Below are positions 23,920 through 32,435 of a stretch of DNA of 33,700 nt, piece by piece (position 1 is the stretch's first letter; each line of letters opens with the position of its first letter). This stretch comes from Mycolicibacterium houstonense. GTDB lineage: Bacteria; Actinomycetota; Actinomycetes; Mycobacteriales; Mycobacteriaceae. Both the position numbers and the translations under genes were made by a program. Location: NCBI RefSeq assembly GCF_900078665.2, contig NZ_LT546207.1:386399-420098 (forward strand), written 5' to 3'. The notes beneath the pieces were generated by a model that ran no database searches, was not told where the DNA came from, and worked only from the letters and a program-made list of their open reading frames with translations.

Positions 23920-24690
23920 ATGTCCGCCGCCGATTGCCCGCTCGTGTTCTTCTCGTTTGTTGCGCTCGACGGCGGGGGAGCCGAAGAACACCGCCGCTAC
24001 AACGAGTGGCATCAACTCGATCACCGGCCGGAGAATCTCGCGTTACCCGGAATAGCGTGGGGTGACCGGTGGAGCCGACCCTCCGAGTGCCGCGCGGTCT
24101 CCACCGCCGAACCGGCACAGGCCGATACCGACTACGTGGCGATGTACTGGTTCCGCCCTCCGGTCCAGGAATCGGTGCGCACATGGGAGGAACTGGGTTC
24201 TGACTCATTCCAGTGGGGCCGCGGACCGATGATCCCCGGTGTGCGTCGCACGGTGCTGGCATTCTTCCGGCCGGTAAAGGGCTATGCGGCCGCTTCCGCG
24301 CTGGTGTCCCCTGGCGTCATCCCGTACCGACCGAACCGTGGGCTGCACCTGACGATGACCCGATTCGCCGAACCCCATGGTTCCGATGCCCACCGGCACC
24401 ACCAATGGGAGGACCGGGTCGCGATTCCCTCGTTGTTGAATATCGACGGCGTGGCCGGGGCGTGGACGTTCGCGCTGCATCGCCACCAGGACAACGGATT
24501 GGGGCTGCGCTCGCTGGAGGCCACAGATCCACCAGGCGGCCTTCGGATCCGGTTGCTCTATCTGGACGATGAGCCGGTTCGCGTCACGAGCCGGATCACC
24601 GCATGGCTGGCCGACAATTCGCCTGACACCGCCGGGGAGTGCGTCATCGACACGCCGCTGAACACCATCATCCCCTGGCAGGACTGGTGA
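23920..24690 (+). CDS. Uncharacterised protein, probably two EthD/Dabb-like domains
   Basis: I do not recognise this 256-residue protein as a named family. It looks like a tandem of two ferredoxin-like domains. The first half has a strand VFFSFVAL, then HRRYNEWHQLDHRPENLALPGI; the second has LHLTMTRFAEP, then HHQWEDRVAIPSLLNIDGVAGAWTF. The paired His/Trp-rich helix and the I-P-x-x-L-x-x-x-G-V turn recur in both, which supports an internal duplication. EthD-like proteins often show a W-x-x-x-H motif of this kind. It is soluble, with no signal peptide. It is the last gene of the SDR-LLM-SnoaL operon and ends 25 bases before a convergent IclR gene. A role in the same pathway is likely; the activity is unknown. 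Confidence 0.75.
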   Translation: MSAADCPLVFFSFVALDGGGAEEHRRYNEWHQLDHRPENLALPGIAWGDRWSRPSECRAVSTAEPAQADTDYVAMYWFRPPVQESVRTWEELGSDSFQWGRGPMIPGVRRTVLAFFRPVKGYAAASALVSPGVIPYRPNRGLHLTMTRFAEPHGSDAHRHHQWEDRVAIPSLLNIDGVAGAWTFALHRHQDNGLGLRSLEATDPPGGLRIRLLYLDDEPVRVTSRITAWLADNSPDTAGECVIDTPLNTIIPWQDW

Positions 24691-24715
24691 ATACGGCTGA
24701 GATCCGTTGCGGCTG

Positions 24716-25567
24716 TCACCTACCTCCGGCGGCGGCCACAACCGTCTCGCCGGTTCGGTGAATCATGGCCGGAGTCACCGCGCGATGTGCTGCGCGAGCC
24801 TGACCGGCGCCATTACGCGGCACATCGGACAGGCTATGGCAGATGGCCCATGAGGCGCTGTGAACGGCGGCGACGACAGGCTCGACACGCGTCGACCTCG
24901 TGGGTCCGCACAGTGACAGCGCGAACCGGTTGCCACCCTCGCCAACTCCGATCGGGGCGGCCACGACGGTGACTCCCGGTTCATACCCCCCGGCATCGAC
25001 TGCGACCCCGCCGCGGCCGCGCACGGTGGCCAGGTGTCGATCCAAGTCCGCCCGGTTGCGAATGCCGTACGCCGACGTCGTTACGTAACGCAACTCCGGC
25101 CAGGCTGACTCGTCGATCTGCGCCAGCAGCGCGCGGCCGGCGGCACTCTGTTCCACGGGCTGTTTGGAACCCACCTGCCAACACTTGCCGGCGCTGGGCC
25201 ACGCCCCGAAGCGTTCGACGTGCAGCACATCGGTATCCGCCAGGACGCTCAGATGCGCCGTCAGCCCAGTGCGTCGATGCAGGTCGACCATCACCGGCAG
25301 GGCTGCCTCGGGAACCCGACGTTGCCGCACCGCCTGGCAGCCGAATTCGAACATCTTCAGGCCGAGCACGTAGCCGGCGCCTTGCCGCTCGATCCAGCCC
25401 AGCTGGACCAGGCCTTGCAGGATGCGATGCGCCGACGAACGCGGCACGTTCGAATACCGGGTGAACTCCGCCAGCGTCAGCGATTGTCGTGCGCCGAAGG
25501 CCTCCAGGAGCGAAGCCACCCGATTGAGCATCGCTATGGAAGTCGCGTCGTCATGCGACGTTGGCAC
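24716..25567 (-). CDS. IclR-family transcriptional regulator (third of three)
   Basis: The 283-residue protein has an IclR winged helix-turn-helix at about 29-53 (LTLAEFTRYSNVPRSSAHRI) and an effector domain with LTAHLSVLADTDVLHVERFG and AAGRALLAQIDES. GTG at 25567 is chosen because GGGAGG lies four bases upstream; the frame could also begin further out, at 25606. Helix and effector-domain segments closely resemble the regulator at 10420, so the two look like paralogues. It is divergent from a TetR gene and convergent with the SDR-LLM operon. A symmetric TGTCA/TGACA site lies 34 bases upstream of the chosen start. Its ligand is probably a pathway intermediate. Confidence 0.9.
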   Translation of the reverse strand: MPTSHDDATSIAMLNRVASLLEAFGARQSLTLAEFTRYSNVPRSSAHRILQGLVQLGWIERQGAGYVLGLKMFEFGCQAVRQRRVPEAALPVMVDLHRRTGLTAHLSVLADTDVLHVERFGAWPSAGKCWQVGSKQPVEQSAAGRALLAQIDESAWPELRYVTTSAYGIRNRADLDRHLATVRGRGGVAVDAGGYEPGVTVVAAPIGVGEGGNRFALSLCGPTRSTRVEPVVAAVHSASWAICHSLSDVPRNGAGQARAAHRAVTPAMIHRTGETVVAAAGGR

Positions 25568-25600
25568 AACACCTCCCATACCTGTCATACTCTGCATATG

Positions 25601-25615
25601 TGTCACAACATGACA
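25601..25615. promoter_or_regulatory. Inverted repeat TGTCA-N5-TGACA in the IclR/TetR gap
   Basis: TGTCA (25601-25605) and TGACA (25611-25615) form a 5-5-5 inverted repeat, and another TGTCA lies 18 bases away at 25583-25587. All are in the divergent region between the third IclR gene and the TetR gene. The first pair would overlap the start point predicted from the hexamers at 25622-25651. Either regulator could bind here. Confidence 0.4.
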
Positions 25616-25621
25616 GATGTG

Positions 25622-25651
25622 AGTCTAGGCACAGCGTGGCGGCGAAGTAAA
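25622..25651 (-). promoter_or_regulatory. Candidate promoter of the third IclR gene
   Basis: On the minus strand TTTACT (25646-25651) and TAGACT (25622-25627) are separated by 18 bases, matching loose -35 and TANNNT -10 patterns. The predicted transcript would begin near 25614, inside the inverted repeat, which would fit autorepression. The match is by eye only. Confidence 0.3.
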
Positions 25652-25667
25652 GAACGGGTGCCACCAA

Positions 25668-26312
25668 ATGCCCAGAGGTAACGGGCCGACGCTCACCGAG
25701 CGTCGTGCCGAGGAATTGCGGCTCAGCATCGCCAGGACCGCACGCGACATCTTCATCGCCGACGGCGACACCACGGCGACGGTCGAGCGCATCTGCGCCG
25801 AGGTCGGCATCGCGACGCGGACGTTCTATCGTCACTTCCCGGTCAAAGAAGACGTCCTGGGGCCCTTGTTCCGGCGGAGTGAGGGCCACATGCGCGCCCT
25901 GTTGGCCGGCGCGCCAGCAGATTCAGATCCGGTCGATGTCCTCGTCGACATGTTCACACTCGAGGTTCGGCACCGCCAGACAGCCGAGGTGCAGCACCAG
26001 CAGTCGGTCGAGATCGCGCGGAAACTGATGTCGCTCGTTGCCGAGACGCCGCAGTACCGCTTGCGATGGATGGAATGGAGTGAAAACTTCGCCGACGCCA
26101 TCACCGAGTTCTTGGCAGGGCATTTCGCACTGGGGGAAGACGAGTTCATCCGGTCACTGCCGAGCCGGCTGGTGATCCATGTCAGCAGCAACGCCTACAC
26201 CTGGTGGGTCGACGCCAAGGAACCGCACGAACTTGACGAATTGGTTGCTGCGCACCGGTCCGGCATCGGCATGGTGCTGTCCGGCCTCGAGCGGCTGCAC
26301 ACCGATCGCTAG
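25668..26312 (+). CDS. TetR-family transcriptional regulator
   Basis: The 214-residue protein has a TetR N-terminal helix-turn-helix at about 37-59 (TVERICAEVGIATRTFYRHF, then PVKEDVL) preceded by a helix with ARTARDIFIADG. The C-terminal two thirds is helical and variable, as usual for ligand-binding domains. ATG at 25668 is used; GTG at 25659 in frame is possible. It diverges from the third IclR gene and converges with the HsaD-type hydrolase gene 47 bases downstream. It probably controls nearby catabolic or mce genes in response to an acyl-CoA or hydrophobic ligand, as KstR-type TetR proteins do; that target is inference. Confidence 0.9.
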   Translation: MPRGNGPTLTERRAEELRLSIARTARDIFIADGDTTATVERICAEVGIATRTFYRHFPVKEDVLGPLFRRSEGHMRALLAGAPADSDPVDVLVDMFTLEVRHRQTAEVQHQQSVEIARKLMSLVAETPQYRLRWMEWSENFADAITEFLAGHFALGEDEFIRSLPSRLVIHVSSNAYTWWVDAKEPHELDELVAAHRSGIGMVLSGLERLHTDR

Positions 26313-26359
26313 GCCTCGGCGCCACTCTGAGCTTTCCTGCTCGCCAAAGATGCGGTACT

Positions 26360-27268
26360 TCAGGCCTTTTCACCGGCGCTGCGCGGCGACTCATCCGTGG
26401 TCAGAAAAGCCGTGACCACCGACTCGAAAGCGGCCTTTGCCTCGATCATCGCCCAGTGCCCGCAGTTGGGGAATACGTGCAACTCCGCGTTCGGGATGGT
26501 GCGCATCGGAATCAACGCCATGTCAAGCGGACTCACGCGATCATCACGTCCCCAGGTCAACAGCGTCGGCGCGGCGACCTTGTGCATCCGGGCCCATGGC
26601 ATGGGCAGGTCGGAAGCCGCCATCGATGCCATCATCGCCGCGAACGCCGCCTTGCCGTACATGCGTCGGGCGGCGGCCAATGTCTCGGGATCGGTGGCCA
26701 GCACCCAACGCTCTTCGATGAGCTCCTCGGTCACCAGCGATTGGTCGTAGACCATCGAGCGCAGCCAGTCGACCAGCCGCTGCCGGGTCGGGTCCTCGGT
26801 GAACTCCTGCAGCAGGCGGATGCCTTCGCTCGGTCCGGGGGAGAAGATCGTGGTGCCGATCCCGCCGATCGTGACAACGTGGTCAACCCGCTCGGGTGCG
26901 ACGATCGCCGTGTTGATGCCGACGCCGCCGCCCATCGAGTTGCCGACGATGTGCACTCGCTCGACGTCGAGAGCGTCCAGGAACGGGGTGACCGTGCCCT
27001 GCGCGGTGACCATGGGGTGCCCGCCCCAGTCATCTGATACACCGAACCCGGGGAACTCCAGCACCAGGCACCGGAAGCGTTCGGCGAACGTCGGTAGTAC
27101 TCCACGGAAGTTGCGCCAGCCCGTGACCCCGGGCCCGGATCCGTGCAAGAACAAGACGGTGGGCCCCTCACCGACGTCGTAGTACCGCAAAGTTCCTGCG
27201 CTGGTGCTGATCTCGCGCAGGCCATCTGCGGTGCTGGCAACGTCGGTTGTCACAGCAGCATCGGACAT
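26360..27268 (-). CDS. Alpha/beta hydrolase, meta-cleavage product C-C hydrolase (HsaD-like)
   Basis: The 302-residue protein matches the meta-cleavage-product hydrolases that split the C-C bond of extradiol ring-opening products. It has the oxyanion motif HGSGPG (42-47), the nucleophile Ser111 in GNSMGGG, the acid in WGRDDRVSP (Asp242 or Asp243) and His271 in NCGHW. The Ser/Asp/His spacing is close to what I recall for HsaD. ATG at 27268 follows AAGGAG; the longer upstream frame has no support. The gene stands alone, divergent from the mce operon and some 7 kb from the dioxygenase whose product it should cleave. Activity is likely; the exact substrate is inferred from the HsaA/HsaC-type neighbours. 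Confidence 0.9.
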   Translation of the reverse strand: MSDAAVTTDVASTADGLREISTSAGTLRYYDVGEGPTVLFLHGSGPGVTGWRNFRGVLPTFAERFRCLVLEFPGFGVSDDWGGHPMVTAQGTVTPFLDALDVERVHIVGNSMGGGVGINTAIVAPERVDHVVTIGGIGTTIFSPGPSEGIRLLQEFTEDPTRQRLVDWLRSMVYDQSLVTEELIEERWVLATDPETLAAARRMYGKAAFAAMMASMAASDLPMPWARMHKVAAPTLLTWGRDDRVSPLDMALIPMRTIPNAELHVFPNCGHWAMIEAKAAFESVVTAFLTTDESPRSAGEKA

Positions 27269-27506
27269 ACCTACTCCTTCGTCTTGCGGGGCCCGTCTCA
27301 GCAAGGCTCACACGCTCCCACCAAGGTCGGCAATGGCGTGTTCCGCTGACCGGTGAAACCGAGGGTTACTTGCCGCGGGACGGCATTTCCCGGTGGGTGG
27401 GACACGCGATGGTGCGCTCGGTTGTGAACTGCGATTGTTCCCGGTCGAGACGTGTTCCAGGTCATACCGACTCTCGGGTGACGCGCACACAGAAACGGAG
27501 TACCGG

Positions 27507-28277
27507 ATGCTGCAGCGACAACTCGCCGGCCCACTCGAAGGGGTGGGTGGGTTGTTCGCCATGTCGGTGGATGCCGCGAGATTCGTGGTACGCAGGCCCT
27601 TTCAATGGCGGGAATTTCTTGACCAGTCCTGGTTCGTGGCTCGGGTGTCCTTGGCGCCGACTCTGCTGGTGGCCATCCCGTTCACCGTGCTCGTGTCGTT
27701 CACCCTGAACATCCTGTTGCGCGAGCTGGGTGCGGCGGATCTTTCCGGGGCGGGCGCGGCCTTCGGCGCCGTGACCCAGGTCGGGCCGATGGTGACGGTT
27801 TTGATCGTCGCCGGCGCGGGGGCCACCGCCATGTGTGCCGATCTGGGCTCACGCACCGTCCGTGAAGAGATCGACGCCATGGAGGTGCTGGGCATCAACC
27901 CGATACAACGCCTGGTCACGCCGCGGATGCTGGCCTCAGGGCTGGTGGCGTTACTGCTCAACAGCGTCGTCGTCATCATCGGAATCCTTGGCGGATACCT
28001 GTTCTCGGTGTTCGTCCAAGACGTCAATCCCGGTGCGTTCGCAGCGGGTATCACCCTGCTCACCGGAATTCCGGAGGTCATCATCTCCTGTGTCAAGGCG
28101 GCGTTGTTCGGCCTGATCGCCGGTCTGGTCGCGTGCTACCGCGGTCTGACCGTGTCGGGTGGCGGTGCCAAGGCGGTCGGCAACGCCGTCAACGAAACGG
28201 TCGTCTATGCCTTCATGGCGTTGTTCGTGGTCAACGTGGTGGTCACCGCCATCGGCATCCAGATGACGACGCGATGA
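27507..28277 (+). CDS. yrbEA: YrbE-type MlaE-family permease, subunit A of an Mce transporter
   Basis: This 256-residue membrane protein belongs to the MlaE/YrbE family, the permease of Mce lipid importers. It has several hydrophobic segments, including LAPTLLVAIPFTVLVSFTL and ALLLNSVVVIIGILGGYLF, and the conserved loop around AMEVLGINPIQRLVTPR. GNAVNETVVYAF near the end is typical of mycobacterial members. The sequence reads most like YrbE4A of the cholesterol-importing mce4 operon among those I remember. ATG at 27507 follows ACGGAG. It overlaps the next gene by four bases. It would form the inner-membrane channel with YrbEB, driven by an MceG-type ATPase encoded elsewhere. Confidence 0.93.
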   Translation: MLQRQLAGPLEGVGGLFAMSVDAARFVVRRPFQWREFLDQSWFVARVSLAPTLLVAIPFTVLVSFTLNILLRELGAADLSGAGAAFGAVTQVGPMVTVLIVAGAGATAMCADLGSRTVREEIDAMEVLGINPIQRLVTPRMLASGLVALLLNSVVVIIGILGGYLFSVFVQDVNPGAFAAGITLLTGIPEVIISCVKAALFGLIAGLVACYRGLTVSGGGAKAVGNAVNETVVYAFMALFVVNVVVTAIGIQMTTR

Positions 28278-29125
28278 CGGCGGTACTCCAGTCGGCCTAC
28301 CCGCGCCTGTCCCGTGCCGTGCGGCGGCCCGGGGCCGTGCTGAGCGGTATCGGCGACCATGTCCTGTTCTACGGCCGCGCGCTGGCCGGCATGCCTTTCG
28401 CCGCCGCGCACTACCGCAAGGAAGTCGTCCGTCTGATCGCCGAAATCAGTATGGGTGCAGGCACATTGGCGATGATTGGCGGAACGGTCGTGATCGTCGG
28501 GTTCTTGACTCTGGCCACGGGCGGGGTCCTGGCGATCCAGGGCTACAGCTCGCTGGGCAACATCGGTATCGAAGCGCTCACCGGATTCCTGGCCGCCTTC
28601 ATCAACGTCCGGATCTCGGCCCCCATCGTCGCCGGCATCGGCTTGGCCGCCACGTTCGGCGCCGGCGTCACCGCGCAACTCGGCGCGATGCGCATCAACG
28701 AAGAGGTCGACGCGTTGGAGGCGATGGCCATCCGGCCGGTCGAGTATCTCGTCTCGACGCGCATCGTGGCCGGGATGGTCGCCATCACGCCGCTCTACTC
28801 GATCGCGGTGATCCTGTCGTTTCTGGCCAGCCAGTTCACCACTGTCGTGCTGCTCGGACAATCGGGTGGGCTCTACGGCCACTACTTCAGTACGTTCCTC
28901 AACCCGATCGACCTGCTGTGGTCATTCCTGCAGGCACTGCTGATGGCTTTGGCGATCCTGCTGGTGCACACCTACTACGGCTTCTTCGCCACGGGTGGTC
29001 CGGCCGGGGTGGGCGTGGCAGTGGGAAACGCGGTCCGGACGTCGCTCATCGTCGTCGTCTCGATCACCCTGCTGATCTCGCTCGCCGTCTACGGCTCCAA
29101 CGGCAACTTCAACCTCTCCGGCTAG
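28274..29125 (+). CDS. yrbEB: YrbE-type MlaE-family permease, subunit B of an Mce transporter
   Basis: The 283-residue product is the partner permease. An N-terminal segment with DHVLFYGRALAGMPFAAAHY precedes hydrophobic segments such as LAMIGGTVVIVGFLTLATG and the conserved cytoplasmic loop EEVDALEAMAIRPVEYLVSTR. GNAVRTSLIVVVSITLLISLA closes the protein. The family loop with its EEVDALE core is intact in both YrbE proteins, as expected for coupling to an ATPase. It starts inside the stop of yrbEA and is followed after 12 bases by mceA. It resembles YrbE4B from memory. Confidence 0.93.
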   Translation: MTAVLQSAYPRLSRAVRRPGAVLSGIGDHVLFYGRALAGMPFAAAHYRKEVVRLIAEISMGAGTLAMIGGTVVIVGFLTLATGGVLAIQGYSSLGNIGIEALTGFLAAFINVRISAPIVAGIGLAATFGAGVTAQLGAMRINEEVDALEAMAIRPVEYLVSTRIVAGMVAITPLYSIAVILSFLASQFTTVVLLGQSGGLYGHYFSTFLNPIDLLWSFLQALLMALAILLVHTYYGFFATGGPAGVGVAVGNAVRTSLIVVVSITLLISLAVYGSNGNFNLSG

Positions 29126-29137
29126 AGAAGGCATCTG

Positions 29138-30325
29138 ATGTCGCGTGACGCTGTACGTCAACTGACGGGGCTCATCACGGTCGTGGTGATCGCCGCCATC
29201 ATCACCGGCGCCATCGTGCTGTTTCGCGGTGGGGTCGCGCCCACCGCATCGGTGACGGTGATCTCCCCGCGGGCAGGTCTGGTGATGAACCCCGACGCCA
29301 AGGTCAAACTGCACGGTGCGGAGGTGGGCAAGGTCGTTGAGATCGAATCACTGCCCGACGGGCAGGCGGCACTTCGGCTCGCGATGAACCCCGATGCCCT
29401 GCAACTGATTCCGGCCAACACCGGGGTGGAGATCGCATCGAGCACCGTGTTCGGCGCCAAGTTCGTCCAACTCGTGCCGCCATCGGAACCCTCACAGAAA
29501 ACGATGTACGCCGGCCAGGTCCTCGACGCGTCGCACACCACCGTCGAGATCAACACGGTGTTCGAGCAATTGGTCTCGGTGCTGGCGCAGATACATCCGG
29601 AAAAGCTGAACGAAACGCTCGGCGCGATGGCTCTGGCTGTCGACGGTCGCGGCGAGAAGTTCGGCCAGACCTTGGTCGACCTCGATGCCATGCTGGCCAA
29701 GATCGGTCCCAGTCTCCCGACGCTGAGTCATGAGATGGCCGTCGCGCCCGAGGTGTTCAACGCGTACGCTGACGCCGCGCCGGATCTGATGGATACCGCT
29801 CGCAGCGCGACGCAACTCAGCGACACGCTGGTCGAGCACCAAAGCGATCTGGATGCCTTGTTGGTCAGCGCGATCGGGCTGGCCGATATCGGCAACGAGG
29901 TGGTGGCAACCAACAGCGCGGCGTTGACCGACGCCATGCGGCTGCTCGCCCCGACCACGAGCCTGACGAATCAGTATCACCAGGCGCTCAACTGCGGACT
30001 CAAGGGTTTGGAGCCGCTGGCGCTCGGACCGCCCCAGCCGCTGCCCGGAGTGATGCTGCTGAATTCCTTCCTGCTGGGCACCGAGCGTTACCGGTATCCG
30101 GGCAACCTGCCGAAGGTTGCCGCCACCGGAGGCCCACAGTGCCACGGCCTGCCCGAAGTGGGTTTCGAGCAACGGCCGCCATTCGTGGTGACCGATATCG
30201 ATGCCGACCCAGCGCAATACGGCAATCAGGGGATCCTGTTGAACTCCGACGCACTCAAACAGGCGCTGTACGGACCGCTCGACGGCCCGCCCCGCAACAC
30301 CGCCCAGATAGGACAACCGGGATGA
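29138..30325 (+). CDS. mceA: Mce-family substrate-binding/tunnel protein, A position
   Basis: The 395-residue protein has a single N-terminal membrane anchor (about residues 10-30), an MCE domain at roughly 37-115, and a long helical region. The helical region has the even, polar character of the tube-forming part of Mce proteins. The C-terminal part contains two cysteines and a segment GVMLLNSFLLGTERYRYPGNLP seen in MceA-type members. It is first of at least four consecutive mce genes and overlaps the next by four bases. Six different Mce chains normally assemble into one tube across the periplasm. The cargo is not readable from sequence; the catabolic neighbours suggest a hydrophobic polycyclic compound. 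Confidence 0.92.
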   Translation: MSRDAVRQLTGLITVVVIAAIITGAIVLFRGGVAPTASVTVISPRAGLVMNPDAKVKLHGAEVGKVVEIESLPDGQAALRLAMNPDALQLIPANTGVEIASSTVFGAKFVQLVPPSEPSQKTMYAGQVLDASHTTVEINTVFEQLVSVLAQIHPEKLNETLGAMALAVDGRGEKFGQTLVDLDAMLAKIGPSLPTLSHEMAVAPEVFNAYADAAPDLMDTARSATQLSDTLVEHQSDLDALLVSAIGLADIGNEVVATNSAALTDAMRLLAPTTSLTNQYHQALNCGLKGLEPLALGPPQPLPGVMLLNSFLLGTERYRYPGNLPKVAATGGPQCHGLPEVGFEQRPPFVVTDIDADPAQYGNQGILLNSDALKQALYGPLDGPPRNTAQIGQPG

Positions 30326-31353
30326 CGCGCAGCCGCGGGACCGCTGTGAAGTTCGGCGTGTTCGGAGTGACGATGCTGATCTTGACCGCAGCGTTGTTTG
30401 CGATCATGGGCCAGTACCGCACCGGGTCGACCAACGGGTATTCGGCGGTCTTCACCGACGCCTCCAGCCTGAAGGCCGGCGATTCGGTCCGGGTCGCGGG
30501 AATCCGCATCGGTACCGTCAATGACGTTGCCCTGCAATCCGACAACACGGTGCTGGTGCACTTCGACGCGGACCGCGAGATCGTCATGACGACCGCCACC
30601 AAGGTCGCGGTGCGCTATCTGGACTTGGTCGGTAACCGGTATCTCGAGCTGCTCGACAGCCCCGGCTCGACCAAGCTGCAGCCGCCGGGTTCACTGATCC
30701 CGGTCGAGCGGACCGAGCCGGCCCTGGATCTCGACCTTCTGCTCGGCGGGCTCAAGCCCGTCATCCAGGGGCTCAACGCCCAGAACGTCAACGCCTTGAC
30801 GAACTCGCTGATCCAGATCCTGCAGGGCCAGGGCGGCACGGTGGAATCACTGATGGCCCACACGACGTCGTTCACCCAGGCACTCGCCGACAACGGGCAG
30901 ACCGTGCAACAACTGATCGACAACCTGAGGTCCGCCGTGGCAACCGTCGCCAAGGACGGCGACAGATTCTCGGCTGCCGTCGAGCAGCTGCAACAGCTCG
31001 TCACCGGTCTGTCGCAGGAGCGCGATCCCATCGGAGAGGCCATCACCGCTCTGGACAACGGCACTGCATCCCTGACGGACCTCATGACACAGGCCCGCCC
31101 GCCACTGTCGGGAACCGTGGACCAGCTGACCCGCCTGGCTCCGTTGCTCTCTAACGAGGACGACATGGCTCGTTTGGATCTGGCGTTGCAGAACGCCCCG
31201 AAGAACTACCGCAAGCTCGTCCGATTGGGCGCGTACGGAAGTTTCATCAACCAGTACCTGTGCGGCATGAATGTCAGGGTCACCGACCTGCAGGGGCGCA
31301 CCGCGTACTTCCCGTGGATCATGCAGAACACCGGACGCTGTGGGGAACCCTGA
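30322..31353 (+). CDS. mceB: Mce-family protein, B position
   Basis: The 343-residue protein has an N-terminal hydrophobic anchor (FGVFGVTMLILTAALFAIMG), an MCE domain at about 37-115 with SLKAGDSVRVAGIRIGTVNDV, and a helical region. The C-terminus carries FINQYLCGMNVRV with a conserved-type cysteine and ends NTGRCGEP. ATG at 30322 overlaps the mceA stop by four bases. The stop shares one base with the mceC ATG (TGATG). It is of usual length for the B position and would form one strand of the hetero-hexameric Mce tube. Confidence 0.92.
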   Translation: MTRSRGTAVKFGVFGVTMLILTAALFAIMGQYRTGSTNGYSAVFTDASSLKAGDSVRVAGIRIGTVNDVALQSDNTVLVHFDADREIVMTTATKVAVRYLDLVGNRYLELLDSPGSTKLQPPGSLIPVERTEPALDLDLLLGGLKPVIQGLNAQNVNALTNSLIQILQGQGGTVESLMAHTTSFTQALADNGQTVQQLIDNLRSAVATVAKDGDRFSAAVEQLQQLVTGLSQERDPIGEAITALDNGTASLTDLMTQARPPLSGTVDQLTRLAPLLSNEDDMARLDLALQNAPKNYRKLVRLGAYGSFINQYLCGMNVRVTDLQGRTAYFPWIMQNTGRCGEP

Positions 31354-32435
31354 TGCTGAAATACCGTGGATCGCACCTCATCCGAAGCGGACTCATCGGC
31401 ATCGTGCTGATCGCGATGGTCATCGCCGTCGGCCTCCAGCCCCAGGCGCTGTGGTCGTGGGCCACTTCGGTCAAGTACAACGCGCTGTTCGCCGAGGCGG
31501 GCGGCCTGACCGTCGGCAACGACGTCAAGATCTCCGGCGTCACCAAGGGCCTGGTCACCGATGTCAGGCTGAGCCGAGGGAAGGCGTTGGTGACCTTCAC
31601 CCTCGACAGCAAGGTCCGCCTCGGCTCCGACACCACCGCGCACATTCGCACCGGGACGATGCTTGGTGCGCGGATGCTCACCCTGGAGCCGGCCGGCGCG
31701 GGCACGATGCGCGCCTCGGACACCATCCCGATCACCAGGACGGCGTCGCCGTATTCATTGACCAACGCGGTCGGTGACTTCACGCACAACACGGCGGGCA
31801 CCGACACCGCCGCACTTACCCAGTCGCTGGATACGTTGTCGGACACCATCGATCGGATGGCGCCGCAGTTGGGGCCGACGTTCGACGGGCTGTCCCGGCT
31901 GTCGGAGACACTGAACAGCCGCAACGAATCCCTGAGCAATCTGCTCAAGAGTGCCGCCGATGTGACCGGAATCCTGTCGAAACGCAGTGAGCAGGTGAAC
32001 ACACTGCTGCTGGATGCGAACGCGTTGACCGCGGTTCTCGATCAACGCCGTTATGCGATCGTCAACCTGCTCGCGAACACCTCGGCGCTGTCCCAGCAGC
32101 TCTCCGGACTCGTTGCCGACAACGAGGAAGAGCTCGCGCCCACTCTGAAACAGCTCAACTCGGTGACCGCGATGCTGGAGAAGAACCGGGACAACATTGC
32201 CGGCGCCCTGGCGGGTCTCGCCAAATACCAAGTCACCCAGGGTGAATCGGTGAACAACGGTTGGTACTACAACGCCTTTGTCGGGAACTTGCTGCCGGGG
32301 CAGACCCTTCAGCCCTTCCTTGACTACGCGTTCGGGTTCCGGCGCGGAACCAATGCCGGGCAACCGCCGGACAATGCCGGCCCACGTGCCGAATTCCCCT
32401 GGCCCCACAACGGCATTCCTGGAGGAAGTCGATGA
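31353..32435 (+). CDS. mceC: Mce-family protein, C position
   Basis: The 360-residue protein has a membrane anchor near residues 8-28, an MCE domain with AEAGGLTVGNDVKISGVTKGLVTDV, and a helical region with repeated heptad-like leucines (SLDTLSDTIDRMAPQLGP). A final segment of about 50 residues, rich in Gly, Pro and Asn, lacks strong structure (FRRGTNAGQPPDNAGP). It begins in the stop codon of mceB and overlaps mceD by four bases. Order and lengths follow the standard mce operon. Confidence 0.92.
   Translation: MLKYRGSHLIRSGLIGIVLIAMVIAVGLQPQALWSWATSVKYNALFAEAGGLTVGNDVKISGVTKGLVTDVRLSRGKALVTFTLDSKVRLGSDTTAHIRTGTMLGARMLTLEPAGAGTMRASDTIPITRTASPYSLTNAVGDFTHNTAGTDTAALTQSLDTLSDTIDRMAPQLGPTFDGLSRLSETLNSRNESLSNLLKSAADVTGILSKRSEQVNTLLLDANALTAVLDQRRYAIVNLLANTSALSQQLSGLVADNEEELAPTLKQLNSVTAMLEKNRDNIAGALAGLAKYQVTQGESVNNGWYYNAFVGNLLPGQTLQPFLDYAFGFRRGTNAGQPPDNAGPRAEFPWPHNGIPGGSR

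Noticed and set aside
27426..27440. GAAC-N7-GTTC inverted repeat before the mce operon as a KstR-type operator
   Set aside because: Only four bases per arm, and it does not fit the TnnAACnnGTTnnA pattern I recall for KstR. No other match to that pattern was seen in the 238-base gap.
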